From the NCBI GenBank assembly GCA_019084435.1, contig JAHRFV010000261.1:1-8284 (forward strand): DNA of 8,284 nt, read 5' to 3'. Below, in pieces: positions 1-5,648 of this stretch (positions within the stretch are counted from its first letter, which is position 1; each line of letters opens with the position of its first letter). The position numbers and the translations under genes were made by a program. Origin of the DNA: Dethiosulfatibacter sp. (lineage in GTDB: Bacteria > Bacillota_A > Clostridia > Tissierellales > Dethiosulfatibacteraceae). A model generated the notes under the pieces. It was not told where the DNA came from. It worked only from the letters and a program-made list of their open reading frames with translations, and did no database searches.

Positions 1-657
1 CTCACCTCTGAGTATCTCTGTAAGTATAGTTTTGTTCTCACAACAAAAAGTGCCATTTAGTCGATTATAAGCACCCATCACTGTCCATGGATGGGATTTT
101 TTTACAGCAATTTCCATACCGGTCAGATATATTTCTCTGAGAGTTCTCTCATCAACTATGGCATCAATGGTCATCCTCGATTGTTCCTGGTTATTAGCGG
201 TAAAATGCTTTAGTGATGTACCAACTCCCTTGGATTGAACGCCGTTGATAAAATCAGCAGCAAGTTCTCCTGTCAAGAATGGGTCTTCAGAAAAATACTC
301 AAAATTTCTGCCACAAAGGGGTGATCTCTTTATATTTGCACCTGGTCCGAGCAAAATAGAAACACCTTCCTGCAGACATTCCTCTCCCAAAGCCTGTCCT
401 ATTTCAAACATCAACTCCCTATCCCATGAGCAGGCTGTTGTAGCAGTGGTTGGAAAACAAGTCGCAGGTATGCTCTCATTCAACCCAGCATTATCTGATT
501 TACCTTTCTGTTTTCGCAGTCCATGTGGTCCATCAGCCAAAAAAATAGAGGGGATCATCAGCCGTGCGATTCTCTTTGTTGTCCAGAAATCTTTTCCGGA
601 GCATAGTGAGGCTTTTTCGGCCAGTTTCATCGATTCAACTAAAATCTTGATGTCCAA
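1..657 (-). CDS. Glycoside hydrolase family 3 protein (beta-glucosidase-like), N-terminal part, runs off the window
   Basis: An open frame of 219 codons runs from a TTG at 657 to the first base of the window without a stop, so only the N-terminal part of the gene is present. The translation has the hallmarks of the GH3 N-terminal barrel domain: LADGPHGLR (about 40-48), IPATCFPT (63-70), a [19 protein letters not shown] stretch (104-122) followed by SEDP, and KHFTANNQE (150-158). The family hydrolyses terminal beta-linked sugars from oligosaccharides or glycosides; the exact substrate cannot be told. The nucleophile Asp of the family, usually in an SDW motif, would lie just past the window edge. 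There is no signal peptide, so it is probably cytoplasmic. TTG was chosen because an AGGAGG box sits six bases upstream; the first in-frame ATG (630) has no such box. It starts 14 bases after the VOC gene ends. Confidence 0.88.
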   Translation of the reverse strand, partial: MDIKILVESMKLAEKASLCSGKDFWTTKRIARLMIPSIFLADGPHGLRKQKGKSDNAGLNESIPATCFPTTATTACSWDRELMFEIGQALGEECLQEGVSILLGPGANIKRSPLCGRNFEYFSEDPFLTGELAADFINGVQSKGVGTSLKHFTANNQEQSRMTIDAIVDERTLREIYLTGMEIAVKKSHPWTVMGAYNRLNGTFCCENKTILTEILRGE

Positions 658-663
658 TTTTTA

Positions 664-669
664 CCTCCT
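664..669 (-). promoter_or_regulatory. Ribosome binding site that fixes the TTG start of the GH3 gene
   Basis: Read on the minus strand, AGGAGG at 669-664 is followed by TAAAAA and then TTG at 657-655. The consensus box and six-base spacing support TTG initiation over the internal ATG at 630. Confidence 0.75.
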
Positions 670-671
670 GA

Positions 672-1022
672 TCACAGGAAACATTGAAACTCTACTTTGT
701 TACCTTCCATATCGTTAGCAAAAAATTGATATATCCCAAACTCTTCTTTTAGTGTTGGGTTTGTCAAAATCTCAGCGCCATAATCGCTGACCTTTTCAAA
801 GTACTCTTCTACCATCTGTTTGTCTTTGAGGACAAAACAAATGATTGAGGAAGAACTGGTTCTCTCAAGATGAGTGCAAAAACCTAATGCCCCACTTGGA
901 GTTTCATAGATTCTGCAAATCTCTTGATCCTTGAAGAGTTTCAGTCCTAAACAGTCATGATAAAAACTATGAACCGTTTCAAGAGATGAACACTGGAAAA
1001 ATGTGATCATTGATTCAATCAT
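672..1022 (-). CDS. VOC superfamily (glyoxalase/bleomycin-resistance fold) protein, 116 aa
   Basis: A short protein of one VOC domain made of two beta-alpha-beta-beta-beta modules. Visible signs are the opening MITFFQCSSLETVHSFYHDC, where the helix leads into the usual FY..LGLKL segment (about 20-29), a middle FEKVSDYGAEIL stretch (75-86), and the closing DMEGNKVEFQC with the Glu expected near the end of the domain (about 112). The family includes metal-dependent lyases, isomerases, dioxygenases and drug-binding proteins, so the substrate cannot be assigned. The length is normal for a single-domain member. It starts at ATG 1022 behind GGGAGG with six-base spacing, 15 bases after the membrane protein gene, and its TGA stop is 14 bases before the GH3 start. 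It is probably co-transcribed with both. The superfamily call is good; the function is unknown. Confidence 0.82.
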   Translation of the reverse strand: MIESMITFFQCSSLETVHSFYHDCLGLKLFKDQEICRIYETPSGALGFCTHLERTSSSSIICFVLKDKQMVEEYFEKVSDYGAEILTNPTLKEEFGIYQFFANDMEGNKVEFQCFL

Positions 1023-1037
1023 AATAAACCTCCCGAG

Positions 1038-1340
1038 CTAAGATCTGCTTCTTAAGAACATTGATACTTTTGTGATAAATGTCAACAATACAACCAATGA
1101 CAACACTATAAGTGAGTCTTTCAATAGTTTTTTAAATCTTTCTTGTCTTGTCAGTCCAAATAATGCCAAAAAACGGATTCCTAATCCCAAAGGCAAGGTT
1201 GAAGCTGCGGTATATAAATAAACACTATACGGTTCAGTAAAAGAAAATGGTAACAAAATTGGACCTACTAAAGAATAAAGTCCCAGCCACATGAAATAAA
1301 ATCCCAGAATTGATAATAAAATGCTTAATGTCCTCTTCAT
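1038..1340 (-). CDS. Small membrane protein of unknown function, 100 aa, about three transmembrane helices
   Basis: I do not recognise this family. The protein is strongly hydrophobic with three likely membrane spans: about residues 5-29, 38-62 and 74-92. A basic and polar loop (TRQERFKKLLKD, about 64-75) lies between spans two and three, and the protein ends in a short basic tail (RSRS). By the positive-inside rule the loop is probably cytoplasmic. No catalytic motif is visible. The start at ATG 1340 is well supported by GGAGG at 1351-1347 with six-base spacing. It begins 31 bases after the 2H phosphoesterase gene and ends 15 bases before the VOC gene, so it looks like the second gene of a four-gene unit. 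The gene call is sound because of the ribosome binding site and spacing; the role is unknown. Confidence 0.75.
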   Translation of the reverse strand: MKRTLSILLSILGFYFMWLGLYSLVGPILLPFSFTEPYSVYLYTAASTLPLGLGIRFLALFGLTRQERFKKLLKDSLIVLSLVVLLTFITKVSMFLRSRS

Positions 1341-1371
1341 TAAATTCCTCCGTTTGTCTTTTATCTAATTG

Positions 1372-1914
1372 TTATAGCAATCCCATCTCAAGGATTGTAT
1401 TGAAGGGATAGAATTCAACAAGGGCAACTCTTTCAACTGTTACCTCCATAGTCTCAAAATCCCTGCTTAATATTTCCATTCCTTTGATATGCATATCAAT
1501 CTCATTATTCAGAATCATTGTACAGTGGGGTACCCAAATCTTTGGTTTGTAATGACCCCAGTAAAACTTTCGGATGCCTTGTCTTCTGATTTCGTTATAA
1601 AGTGCGCTCTGAATACTCAACAATCTCACTGATGGCTTGGGAGAAAGAAAAGTAACTCTCTCTTCTCCGGGAAAGACACCAATGCTGTTAAATATCAGTT
1701 CGAATTTTTTGACCTCACCGAATATAGATTGAACGACTTCCCTAAGTTTTTTTATGTCTTCCATTTCAGAGTAATATACCGCTAAAGATATGTGTGGTCT
1801 TCCACCCTTCAGGTGCATGAAGTCTCCACCGCCTTGTTCGTAAAGCAGTTTCCAGTAATTTCTGATCTTTTCTTCGCTATTTTTGTCAAATAGAAGCTCT
1901 ACAGAATAACCCAT
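1372..1914 (-). CDS. 2H phosphoesterase superfamily protein (2'-5' RNA ligase-like), 180 aa
   Basis: The protein has the two H-x-S/T motifs that define the 2H phosphoesterase fold: PHISL about residues 40-44 and PHCTM about 130-134, each ending a predicted strand as in RNA ligase/cyclic phosphodiesterase relatives. Family members act on 2'-5' linkages or cyclic phosphates in RNA or nucleotides in the cytoplasm; the substrate here cannot be given. The length of 180 residues is normal. I place the start at ATG 1914 (MGYSVELLF), because GGAAAGG lies about ten bases upstream and a candidate promoter would start transcripts near 1936. An upstream in-frame ATG at 1932 would add MERIFA but has no ribosome binding site and lies inside a long inverted repeat. 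It is the first of four closely spaced genes. Confidence 0.82.
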   Translation of the reverse strand: MGYSVELLFDKNSEEKIRNYWKLLYEQGGGDFMHLKGGRPHISLAVYYSEMEDIKKLREVVQSIFGEVKKFELIFNSIGVFPGEERVTFLSPKPSVRLLSIQSALYNEIRRQGIRKFYWGHYKPKIWVPHCTMILNNEIDMHIKGMEILSRDFETMEVTVERVALVEFYPFNTILEMGLL

Positions 1915-1918
1915 CGCA

Positions 1919-1968
1919 AAAATCCTTTCCATTGATTAATTCATTATATCATCAATAGAAAGGATTTT
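1919..1968 (-). terminator. Long inverted repeat, probable terminator of the grd operon
   Basis: AAAATCCTTTC at 1919-1929 is the exact reverse complement of GAAAGGATTTT at 1958-1968. After a single C/A mismatch, ATTGAT (1931-1936) pairs with ATCAAT (1951-1956), leaving a 14-base A/T-rich loop. Read on the minus strand, the 3' arm ends in a run of five T, as expected of an intrinsic terminator 26 bases after grdD stops. The ends are symmetric enough to work in either direction. The stem is A/T-rich, so termination may be partial. It overlaps the ribosome binding site of the next gene. Confidence 0.6.
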
Positions 1969-1971
1969 CAT
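1943..1971 (-). promoter_or_regulatory. Candidate sigma-70-type promoter for the four-gene unit starting with the 2H phosphoesterase
   Basis: On the minus strand there is a perfect TATAAT at 1948-1943 preceded by TGA, giving an extended -10 (TGn) element. ATGAAA at 1971-1966, 17 bases upstream, is a partial match to the -35 box. Transcription would start near 1936, giving a leader of about 22 bases before ATG 1914. It lies within the inverted repeat that ends the grd operon. The -10 element is convincing; the -35 is weak. Confidence 0.5.
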
Positions 1972-1993
1972 TTGATTTATCTTAAATATTGAA

Positions 1994-3172
1994 TCAGCAA
2001 TCTTCTGCCTCTGTTGCTACAAAACTGTTTCGCTGTAAAATATCTATTGCATTTGCCAGATTTTTTTCACTGACCAGTATGATAGGTCCGGTACAACCCA
2101 TGCCACTTTCAGCATAAATATGCTCCTGCCAAAGCACTTGGACAGCTGACTCCAGGTCCATGATGTCAATTCCTGAAATCTGCCCAGTAACCACTTCTTT
2201 ATCCGGCATTAAGATTTGTTTTTCTGATTTCGCTGGTTCTTTAGTAAGGTCTTTGAGAATACTTTGCAAGCCTGCGTCTCTGGCTTTTTTAAACTCCTCG
2301 TTAGCTACATCTATCAACCTGCCATTAACCAGTCTAGCAGCATATCCGATAGCATTGGCCACAACAGGCACACCGGAAGCTCTAGACAAGATCAAGATTA
2401 TTTTGTCATAGTTTTCACCGATACCAGGACCATATCCATATCCCGATGATTCATAATTGCCTCCGGTAGTAAATGAGGAGAACACCTTCATCATAATATT
2501 ACCTGTTAGTGTATCTGTCACCATAACATCAGAGGAGCCTGACAACAAGTCATTTCCTCTCATGACACAACCACCGTCAGCTCTAGCTGAGTCGCCGAAA
2601 TTGATGCCATAACCATTTGCGTTTAATTTCTTGAGTGCTGTTTCCACCTGTCTACTGCCATCGAGATTGAGAATCCCCACTGAAGGATTCACGATCCCCA
2701 TAGTTTTGGCGGTAATTATACCATATAGCGCGTTCTTGATCATCGCTTCCACTCTATTGGTAGAGGCTGTTCCCGTTGTGGTCGCCAGATAAATATCCTT
2801 GCCTAAACCAGGAGTTATAGCTTTACCAACTGTTGCAACACCAATGGGGAAATTATAGTGCATTGTGACGCATGCATTGATTTCACCTTTGTCCAGAAGT
2901 TCTTCCATTTTTGTATACATATCGCTTTCTGAATTAGCTTCTACGACTTCAAGATCGGTATCAACCTTTGGTCCAATGAGCACAACTTTTAAACCTGTGT
3001 TTTCTTTTTGTGCCTTCTCAGCACCCTTTATGATATTATCAATACCGTGCTCACTACCCAATGCTGTAATTCCAATCCTTGATTGGCTACCAAATTGTCC
3101 TGAATCCATAGCCTCTCCGATTTCAAGAAATATCTCGCCAATCATGTTTCTTGTTTCTTTCAATTTATCCAT
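1994..3172 (-). CDS. grdD: Glycine reductase complex protein C, alpha subunit GrdD
   Basis: GrdD works with GrdC as protein C, which takes the carboxymethyl-selenoether from GrdA and releases acetyl phosphate, later used to make ATP. The protein resembles PlsX-type acyl-phosphate enzymes. Visible signs are the DTLTGNIMMK motif (about 220-229), which corresponds to the TGNxxLK region of PlsX, and the C-terminal ESGMGCTGP segment. Its Cys (residue 360) matches the active-site thiol reported as Cys359 in the Eubacterium acidaminophilum protein. The length of 392 residues is normal. I chose ATG 3172 over the adjacent ATG 3175 because it sits six bases after AGGAGG; the other would leave only three. 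That box overlaps the grdC stop, suggesting translational coupling. The gene ends in Cys-TGA, followed by three codons and TAA. Confidence 0.96.
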   Translation of the reverse strand: MDKLKETRNMIGEIFLEIGEAMDSGQFGSQSRIGITALGSEHGIDNIIKGAEKAQKENTGLKVVLIGPKVDTDLEVVEANSESDMYTKMEELLDKGEINACVTMHYNFPIGVATVGKAITPGLGKDIYLATTTGTASTNRVEAMIKNALYGIITAKTMGIVNPSVGILNLDGSRQVETALKKLNANGYGINFGDSARADGGCVMRGNDLLSGSSDVMVTDTLTGNIMMKVFSSFTTGGNYESSGYGYGPGIGENYDKIILILSRASGVPVVANAIGYAARLVNGRLIDVANEEFKKARDAGLQSILKDLTKEPAKSEKQILMPDKEVVTGQISGIDIMDLESAVQVLWQEHIYAESGMGCTGPIILVSEKNLANAIDILQRNSFVATEAEDC

Positions 3173-3178
3173 CATCAG

Positions 3179-3184
3179 CCTCCT
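3179..3184 (-). promoter_or_regulatory. Ribosome binding site of grdD overlapping the grdC stop codon
   Basis: AGGAGG at 3184-3179 shares its first two bases with the TAG stop of grdC (3185-3183). Ribosomes ending grdC are thus placed directly on the grdD start, consistent with equal production of the two protein C subunits. The spacing favours ATG 3172 over ATG 3175. Confidence 0.75.
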
Positions 3185-4718
3185 ATTCCTTTGTCAGGTT
3201 GGCGCCAAATTCTCTCATAGCTTCTGCTATCAACTTCTTTATTTCTTGCTTGGAAACTGTTGCTTCCTCTTCTTTTTTGCTATTTTGCTCCAAAATAACA
3301 GAAACACCGTCAAACAAATTTGTCATTCTTGCCAGGAATAAACTGCCTTTTCCAACTATCATGGCACGCTTGATATTTCCTGCCATAAGTTCTTCCCTTG
3401 CGAATCCGACATAGGGAACACCTGATGGTATGTGTCCTTGAGTAGGTGCCCAGCCTTGCATTCCGTGCTTCTTAACAAAACTCATGAGATCGCTTTTATC
3501 CATCTCGCCTCTTTTGACTGCTAGAGCGCCTATCATCTTGTAGTTCGACAAAGGGACGTCGCCAGCCCCTGCAGGTTTTGTTACATCGGGATTTTGCATC
3601 TCGACTGAGTATTTGTCTACGTCTGTTATCTTCATATTTCCTTTATCCAACGGCATGGTAATCAAAGCTGTAATGACAGCCTGAGGTGAAGAACCTGTCC
3701 CTACATTATGTTTGCCGACCAGGTCATTTCTAATGATTGGATTGATGCCGTCATTTTCACTTACCAATATACCAAAACCGCCTAAAACATCTTCTAAAAC
3801 CGGCATGCCTTTTTTGACATGATCCTTTCCGTTCATACCTAGTTTGGCAGTCGCTCCACCTGCCACAATAGCAACATTCTTGTAGACACCTGCTTGTACT
3901 AAGGCGGATGCCTGTATCAACGCATGTGTCGGAGCCGCACAGAATCCTCTTATATCAGATCCGGTAGCATTGACCAGACCTGCTATCTCAGCGATGGCTT
4001 TTGCAAAATTGCCGCCACCTCTCTGATTCATGTCACCACAGGCCTCTTCTGAGCACTCTATGACATAATCTATTTCTTCGATTCCAACTTTAACATTATG
4101 GATCAGGTGTTTTAGTGCCAGAACCCCTGACGCTTTTGACACGATATTTTCGAACATGATATGTGCAGTGAGATTGACGTCAGAATCATGGGCTTTCTTG
4201 ACGCATCCTACCAGCTTGCTATCGTTGTAAATTCCTTCTCCATGATTTTCGTCAACTTCCTTTTGAATTGAAGCTATATCAAAGCCTTCTTTTATCTTTA
4301 ATGTGTATTCAGTACCAAAAAGTGGATGACTCTCAAGTTTTTCTTTCACCATTTCAGAAAAATTCTTTTCCAACATAACCAAATCGAATGAATCAGAGAG
4401 CTTCATCAGACCTATAAACTCATCCTGAGGCATAATCTCTCCGAATTTTCCAAACCTTTCGCTAATTCTGACATCTTTATCATACCAAGGCATTTCCAGT
4501 GTTTCCAGCTCTTCAGGCTTCATGTTCCCTATGTAGACCTGACTGGGCGCGTAATTCAAGACCTGTTCATAGGTCCTTATATGGCTCCCTATTGCCTTGA
4601 TGTACTCTGAATCTGGATTTGCCGTTTTTTCCATAGTTTGTGTAGTTCCATTGTGGATAATCATATCCGGTGTATTCACCAGAATATAGCTTGTTCCTTT
4701 AACGACCGAATAGTTCAT
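3183..4718 (-). CDS. grdC: Glycine reductase complex protein C, beta subunit GrdC
   Basis: GrdC is the larger subunit of protein C, the acetyl-phosphate-forming part of glycine reductase, shared with sarcosine and betaine reductases where those exist. The 511-residue protein fits the known subunit of about 57 kDa. It resembles ketoacyl synthase III (FabH). The clearest signs are RGFCAAPTHALIQA around residue 260, where the Cys sits in the thiolase-fold nucleophile position, followed by AIVAGGATAKLG (283-294), and a C-terminal VGKGSLFLARMTNL region (455-468). A charged, probably helical tail (about 480-511) follows. ATG 4718 is preceded by GGAGG at 4728-4724 with five-base spacing. The gene is followed directly by grdD, whose ribosome binding site overlaps the TAG stop, and is separated from grdA by 76 bases holding a strong hairpin. 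Confidence 0.96.
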   Translation of the reverse strand: MNYSVVKGTSYILVNTPDMIIHNGTTQTMEKTANPDSEYIKAIGSHIRTYEQVLNYAPSQVYIGNMKPEELETLEMPWYDKDVRISERFGKFGEIMPQDEFIGLMKLSDSFDLVMLEKNFSEMVKEKLESHPLFGTEYTLKIKEGFDIASIQKEVDENHGEGIYNDSKLVGCVKKAHDSDVNLTAHIMFENIVSKASGVLALKHLIHNVKVGIEEIDYVIECSEEACGDMNQRGGGNFAKAIAEIAGLVNATGSDIRGFCAAPTHALIQASALVQAGVYKNVAIVAGGATAKLGMNGKDHVKKGMPVLEDVLGGFGILVSENDGINPIIRNDLVGKHNVGTGSSPQAVITALITMPLDKGNMKITDVDKYSVEMQNPDVTKPAGAGDVPLSNYKMIGALAVKRGEMDKSDLMSFVKKHGMQGWAPTQGHIPSGVPYVGFAREELMAGNIKRAMIVGKGSLFLARMTNLFDGVSVILEQNSKKEEEATVSKQEIKKLIAEAMREFGANLTKE

Positions 4719-4741
4719 TTTATCCTCCGATTATTGAAAAT

Positions 4742-4774
4742 CAGGGTATTGGTTTCTTAGAAAACAATACCCTG
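4742..4774 (-). terminator. Strong hairpin between grdA and grdC, possible attenuator or RNA-stabilising end
   Basis: CAGGGTATTG (4742-4751) and CAATACCCTG (4765-4774) form a perfect ten-base-pair stem. Inside it, after one mismatch, TTTC (4753-4756) and GAAA (4760-4763) pair around a TTA loop. On the minus strand the hairpin is followed by ATTTTCAA, only a short T run, so it is more likely a leaky terminator or a block to 3' exonucleases than a full terminator, since grdC and grdD follow without an obvious strong promoter of their own. It starts 20 bases after the grdA stop. Confidence 0.6.
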
Positions 4775-4792
4775 TCTAAATTGTTAACTGTT

Positions 4793-4815
4793 GATCAGTA
4801 TTTGCTGAACTGATC
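4793..4815 (-). repeat. Seven-base-pair inverted repeat across the grdA stop codon
   Basis: GATCAGT (4793-4799) and ACTGATC (4809-4815) are exact reverse complements with a nine-base spacer. In the mRNA the 3' arm of the hairpin contains the UGA that ends grdA (4797-4795). The arms are perfect but short, so folding in vivo is not certain. Confidence 0.4.
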
Positions 4816-5265
4816 TCTGATAGATTTCATTTCGTTTATTATGTCATCTACATCTAGGACCATTTCCATCATGCCAATCTGGTCTTCATACACTTCTTCG
4901 TTTACAGCTTCTTTAAATTGTGGTTCACAACAATGATACACTCCGAGTCCTAACTGGACTCCTGTCAACGGACCAGCAAAAGTCGGATCTCCTGCTGTTA
5001 CGGTTTCAGCGGCTAGTCCTGCCGCTTCGCCTTCTGCCGCACCTAGTATGACTACCAGATTTTCTGCGCCATGTTTTTCAGCTAAATCCTTAACTCTCTT
5101 TTGGTTTTCCAGATCCATTGCGCCTGCAGCCGTTCAGACGAAGCATTCTGTTGATGAGAATACTACCTCTGCGCTAGAAGTCTTAACGCATTCTTCGATC
5201 GCTTGACCGGGGACGCCGTCTCTGTCGCCTATTATGACAATTTTCTTATTGTCCAATATGCTCAT
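4795..5265 (-). CDS. grdA: Glycine reductase selenoprotein A (GrdA), with in-frame UGA read as selenocysteine
   Basis: GrdA is the small acidic selenoprotein that takes the carboxymethyl group from protein B as a Se-carboxymethyl-selenocysteine and passes it to protein C; thioredoxin then reduces the oxidised selenol. The frame opens at ATG 5265 ([20 protein letters not shown], residues 1-20), with GGAAG 5277-5273 upstream, and continues through TGA at 5136-5134 (residue 44) in the family motif [16 protein letters not shown], a C-x-x-U redox pair. With selenocysteine the protein has 156 residues, close to the known 157-158. Without recoding, only 43 residues would be made; calling the gene from the internal ATG at 5118 gives a false 107-residue protein. 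The frame ends in a second TGA (4797-4795). A candidate promoter and two hairpins flank the gene. Confidence 0.96.
5121..5140 (-). promoter_or_regulatory. Candidate SECIS-like hairpin at the grdA selenocysteine codon
   Basis: CGTCTG (5140-5135) can pair with CAGGCG (5126-5121), with one G-U pair in RNA, around an eight-base loop. The first two bases of the UGA are in the 5' arm. Bacterial SECIS elements lie at or just after the UGA inside the coding region and vary a lot between species, so this is only a candidate structure for SelB binding. Confidence 0.3.
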
Positions 5266-5292
5266 TCTAACACTTCCTTTCGTTTTAATTGG

Positions 5293-5302
5293 TTTATATA
5301 AA
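5293..5302. repeat. Ten-base perfect palindrome in the trxA-grdA gap
   Basis: TTTATATAAA reads the same on both strands. It lies in the 47-base gap upstream of grdA, just downstream of a candidate -10 element. It may be only part of an A/T-rich leader; no regulator can be named. Confidence 0.25.
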
Positions 5303-5311
5303 GCATAAAGC

Positions 5312-5341
5312 CTTATAGATATTTTTTAATGACCGTTTCAA
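5312..5341 (-). promoter_or_regulatory. Candidate internal promoter for grdA
   Basis: On the minus strand TTGAAA (5341-5336) and TATAAG (5317-5312) are separated by 18 bases. Each is one mismatch from the sigma-70-type consensus. The pair spans the last codons and stop of trxA and would start transcription in the gap before grdA. A separate promoter would fit the need for extra selenoprotein A, but A/T-rich DNA gives such matches by chance. Confidence 0.3.
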
Positions 5342-5630
5342 TATGGTCTTTTTTAGCTTGGTCTTTTGTGATTTCCTCGACAATGCTGCCATCCTTGTAA
5401 ATCAATATGGTTGGAAGTCCTAGCACTCTCTGGCTTATCGCCACTCTTCTAGCTTTGGTGGTGTTAAGTTTGGTAAATTTTATTTTGTCTCCGTACATTT
5501 CCGAGAGCGCTTCAATATCAGGCATCAGTGCCTTGCATGGCTCACAGCTATCACCCCAGAAATCCACCAGTGTAAATCCGTCTGACTTCAATACTTCCTC
5601 TTCAAAATTGTCTTTATTCAATTCTAACAT
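5313..5630 (-). CDS. trxA: Thioredoxin TrxA of the glycine reductase system
   Basis: A one-domain thioredoxin of 105 residues, the usual length, acting in the cytoplasm as the reductant that returns oxidised selenoprotein A to its selenol form. The active site is CEPC (residues 29-32) in the context [16 protein letters not shown]. The usual WCGPC is absent: no Trp precedes the first Cys and Glu replaces Gly. Such divergent sites are typical of thioredoxins tied to glycine reductase. The cis-Pro loop is GLPT (71-74). I start it at ATG 5630, five bases after GGAGG (5640-5636). An upstream in-frame TTG at 5648 would add six residues but would be encoded across that binding site. The ATG lies 18 bases after the grdB stop. 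Placement between grdB and grdA rather than upstream of grdE is unusual as far as I recall. Confidence 0.93.
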   Translation of the reverse strand: MLELNKDNFEEEVLKSDGFTLVDFWGDSCEPCKALMPDIEALSEMYGDKIKFTKLNTTKARRVAISQRVLGLPTILIYKDGSIVEEITKDQAKKDHIETVIKKYL

Positions 5631-5648
5631 ATCTTCCTCCAAAATCAA

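Noticed and set aside
245..718. Plus-strand open frame of 157 codons opposite the GH3 and VOC genes
   Set aside because: The minus strand has clear family motifs here. The plus-strand frame has no recognisable domain or ribosome binding site.
1915..1932. ATG at 1932 as the start of the 2H phosphoesterase
   Set aside because: It has no ribosome binding site and lies inside the inverted repeat. ATG 1914 has GGAAAGG upstream and gives the normal family start.
2865..3414. Overlapping plus-strand open frames opposite grdC and grdD
   Set aside because: They are antisense to conserved enzymes and have low-complexity Ser/Phe/Leu-rich translations typical of shadow frames.
4795..5118. A separate 107-residue gene starting at ATG 5118
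   Set aside because: It is the downstream part of grdA after the selenocysteine codon. It has no ribosome binding site of its own, while ATG 5265 has one.
5631..5648. TTG at 5648 as the start of trxA
   Set aside because: The added residues are encoded by the ribosome binding site of the ATG at 5630, and thioredoxins normally begin close to MLEL.
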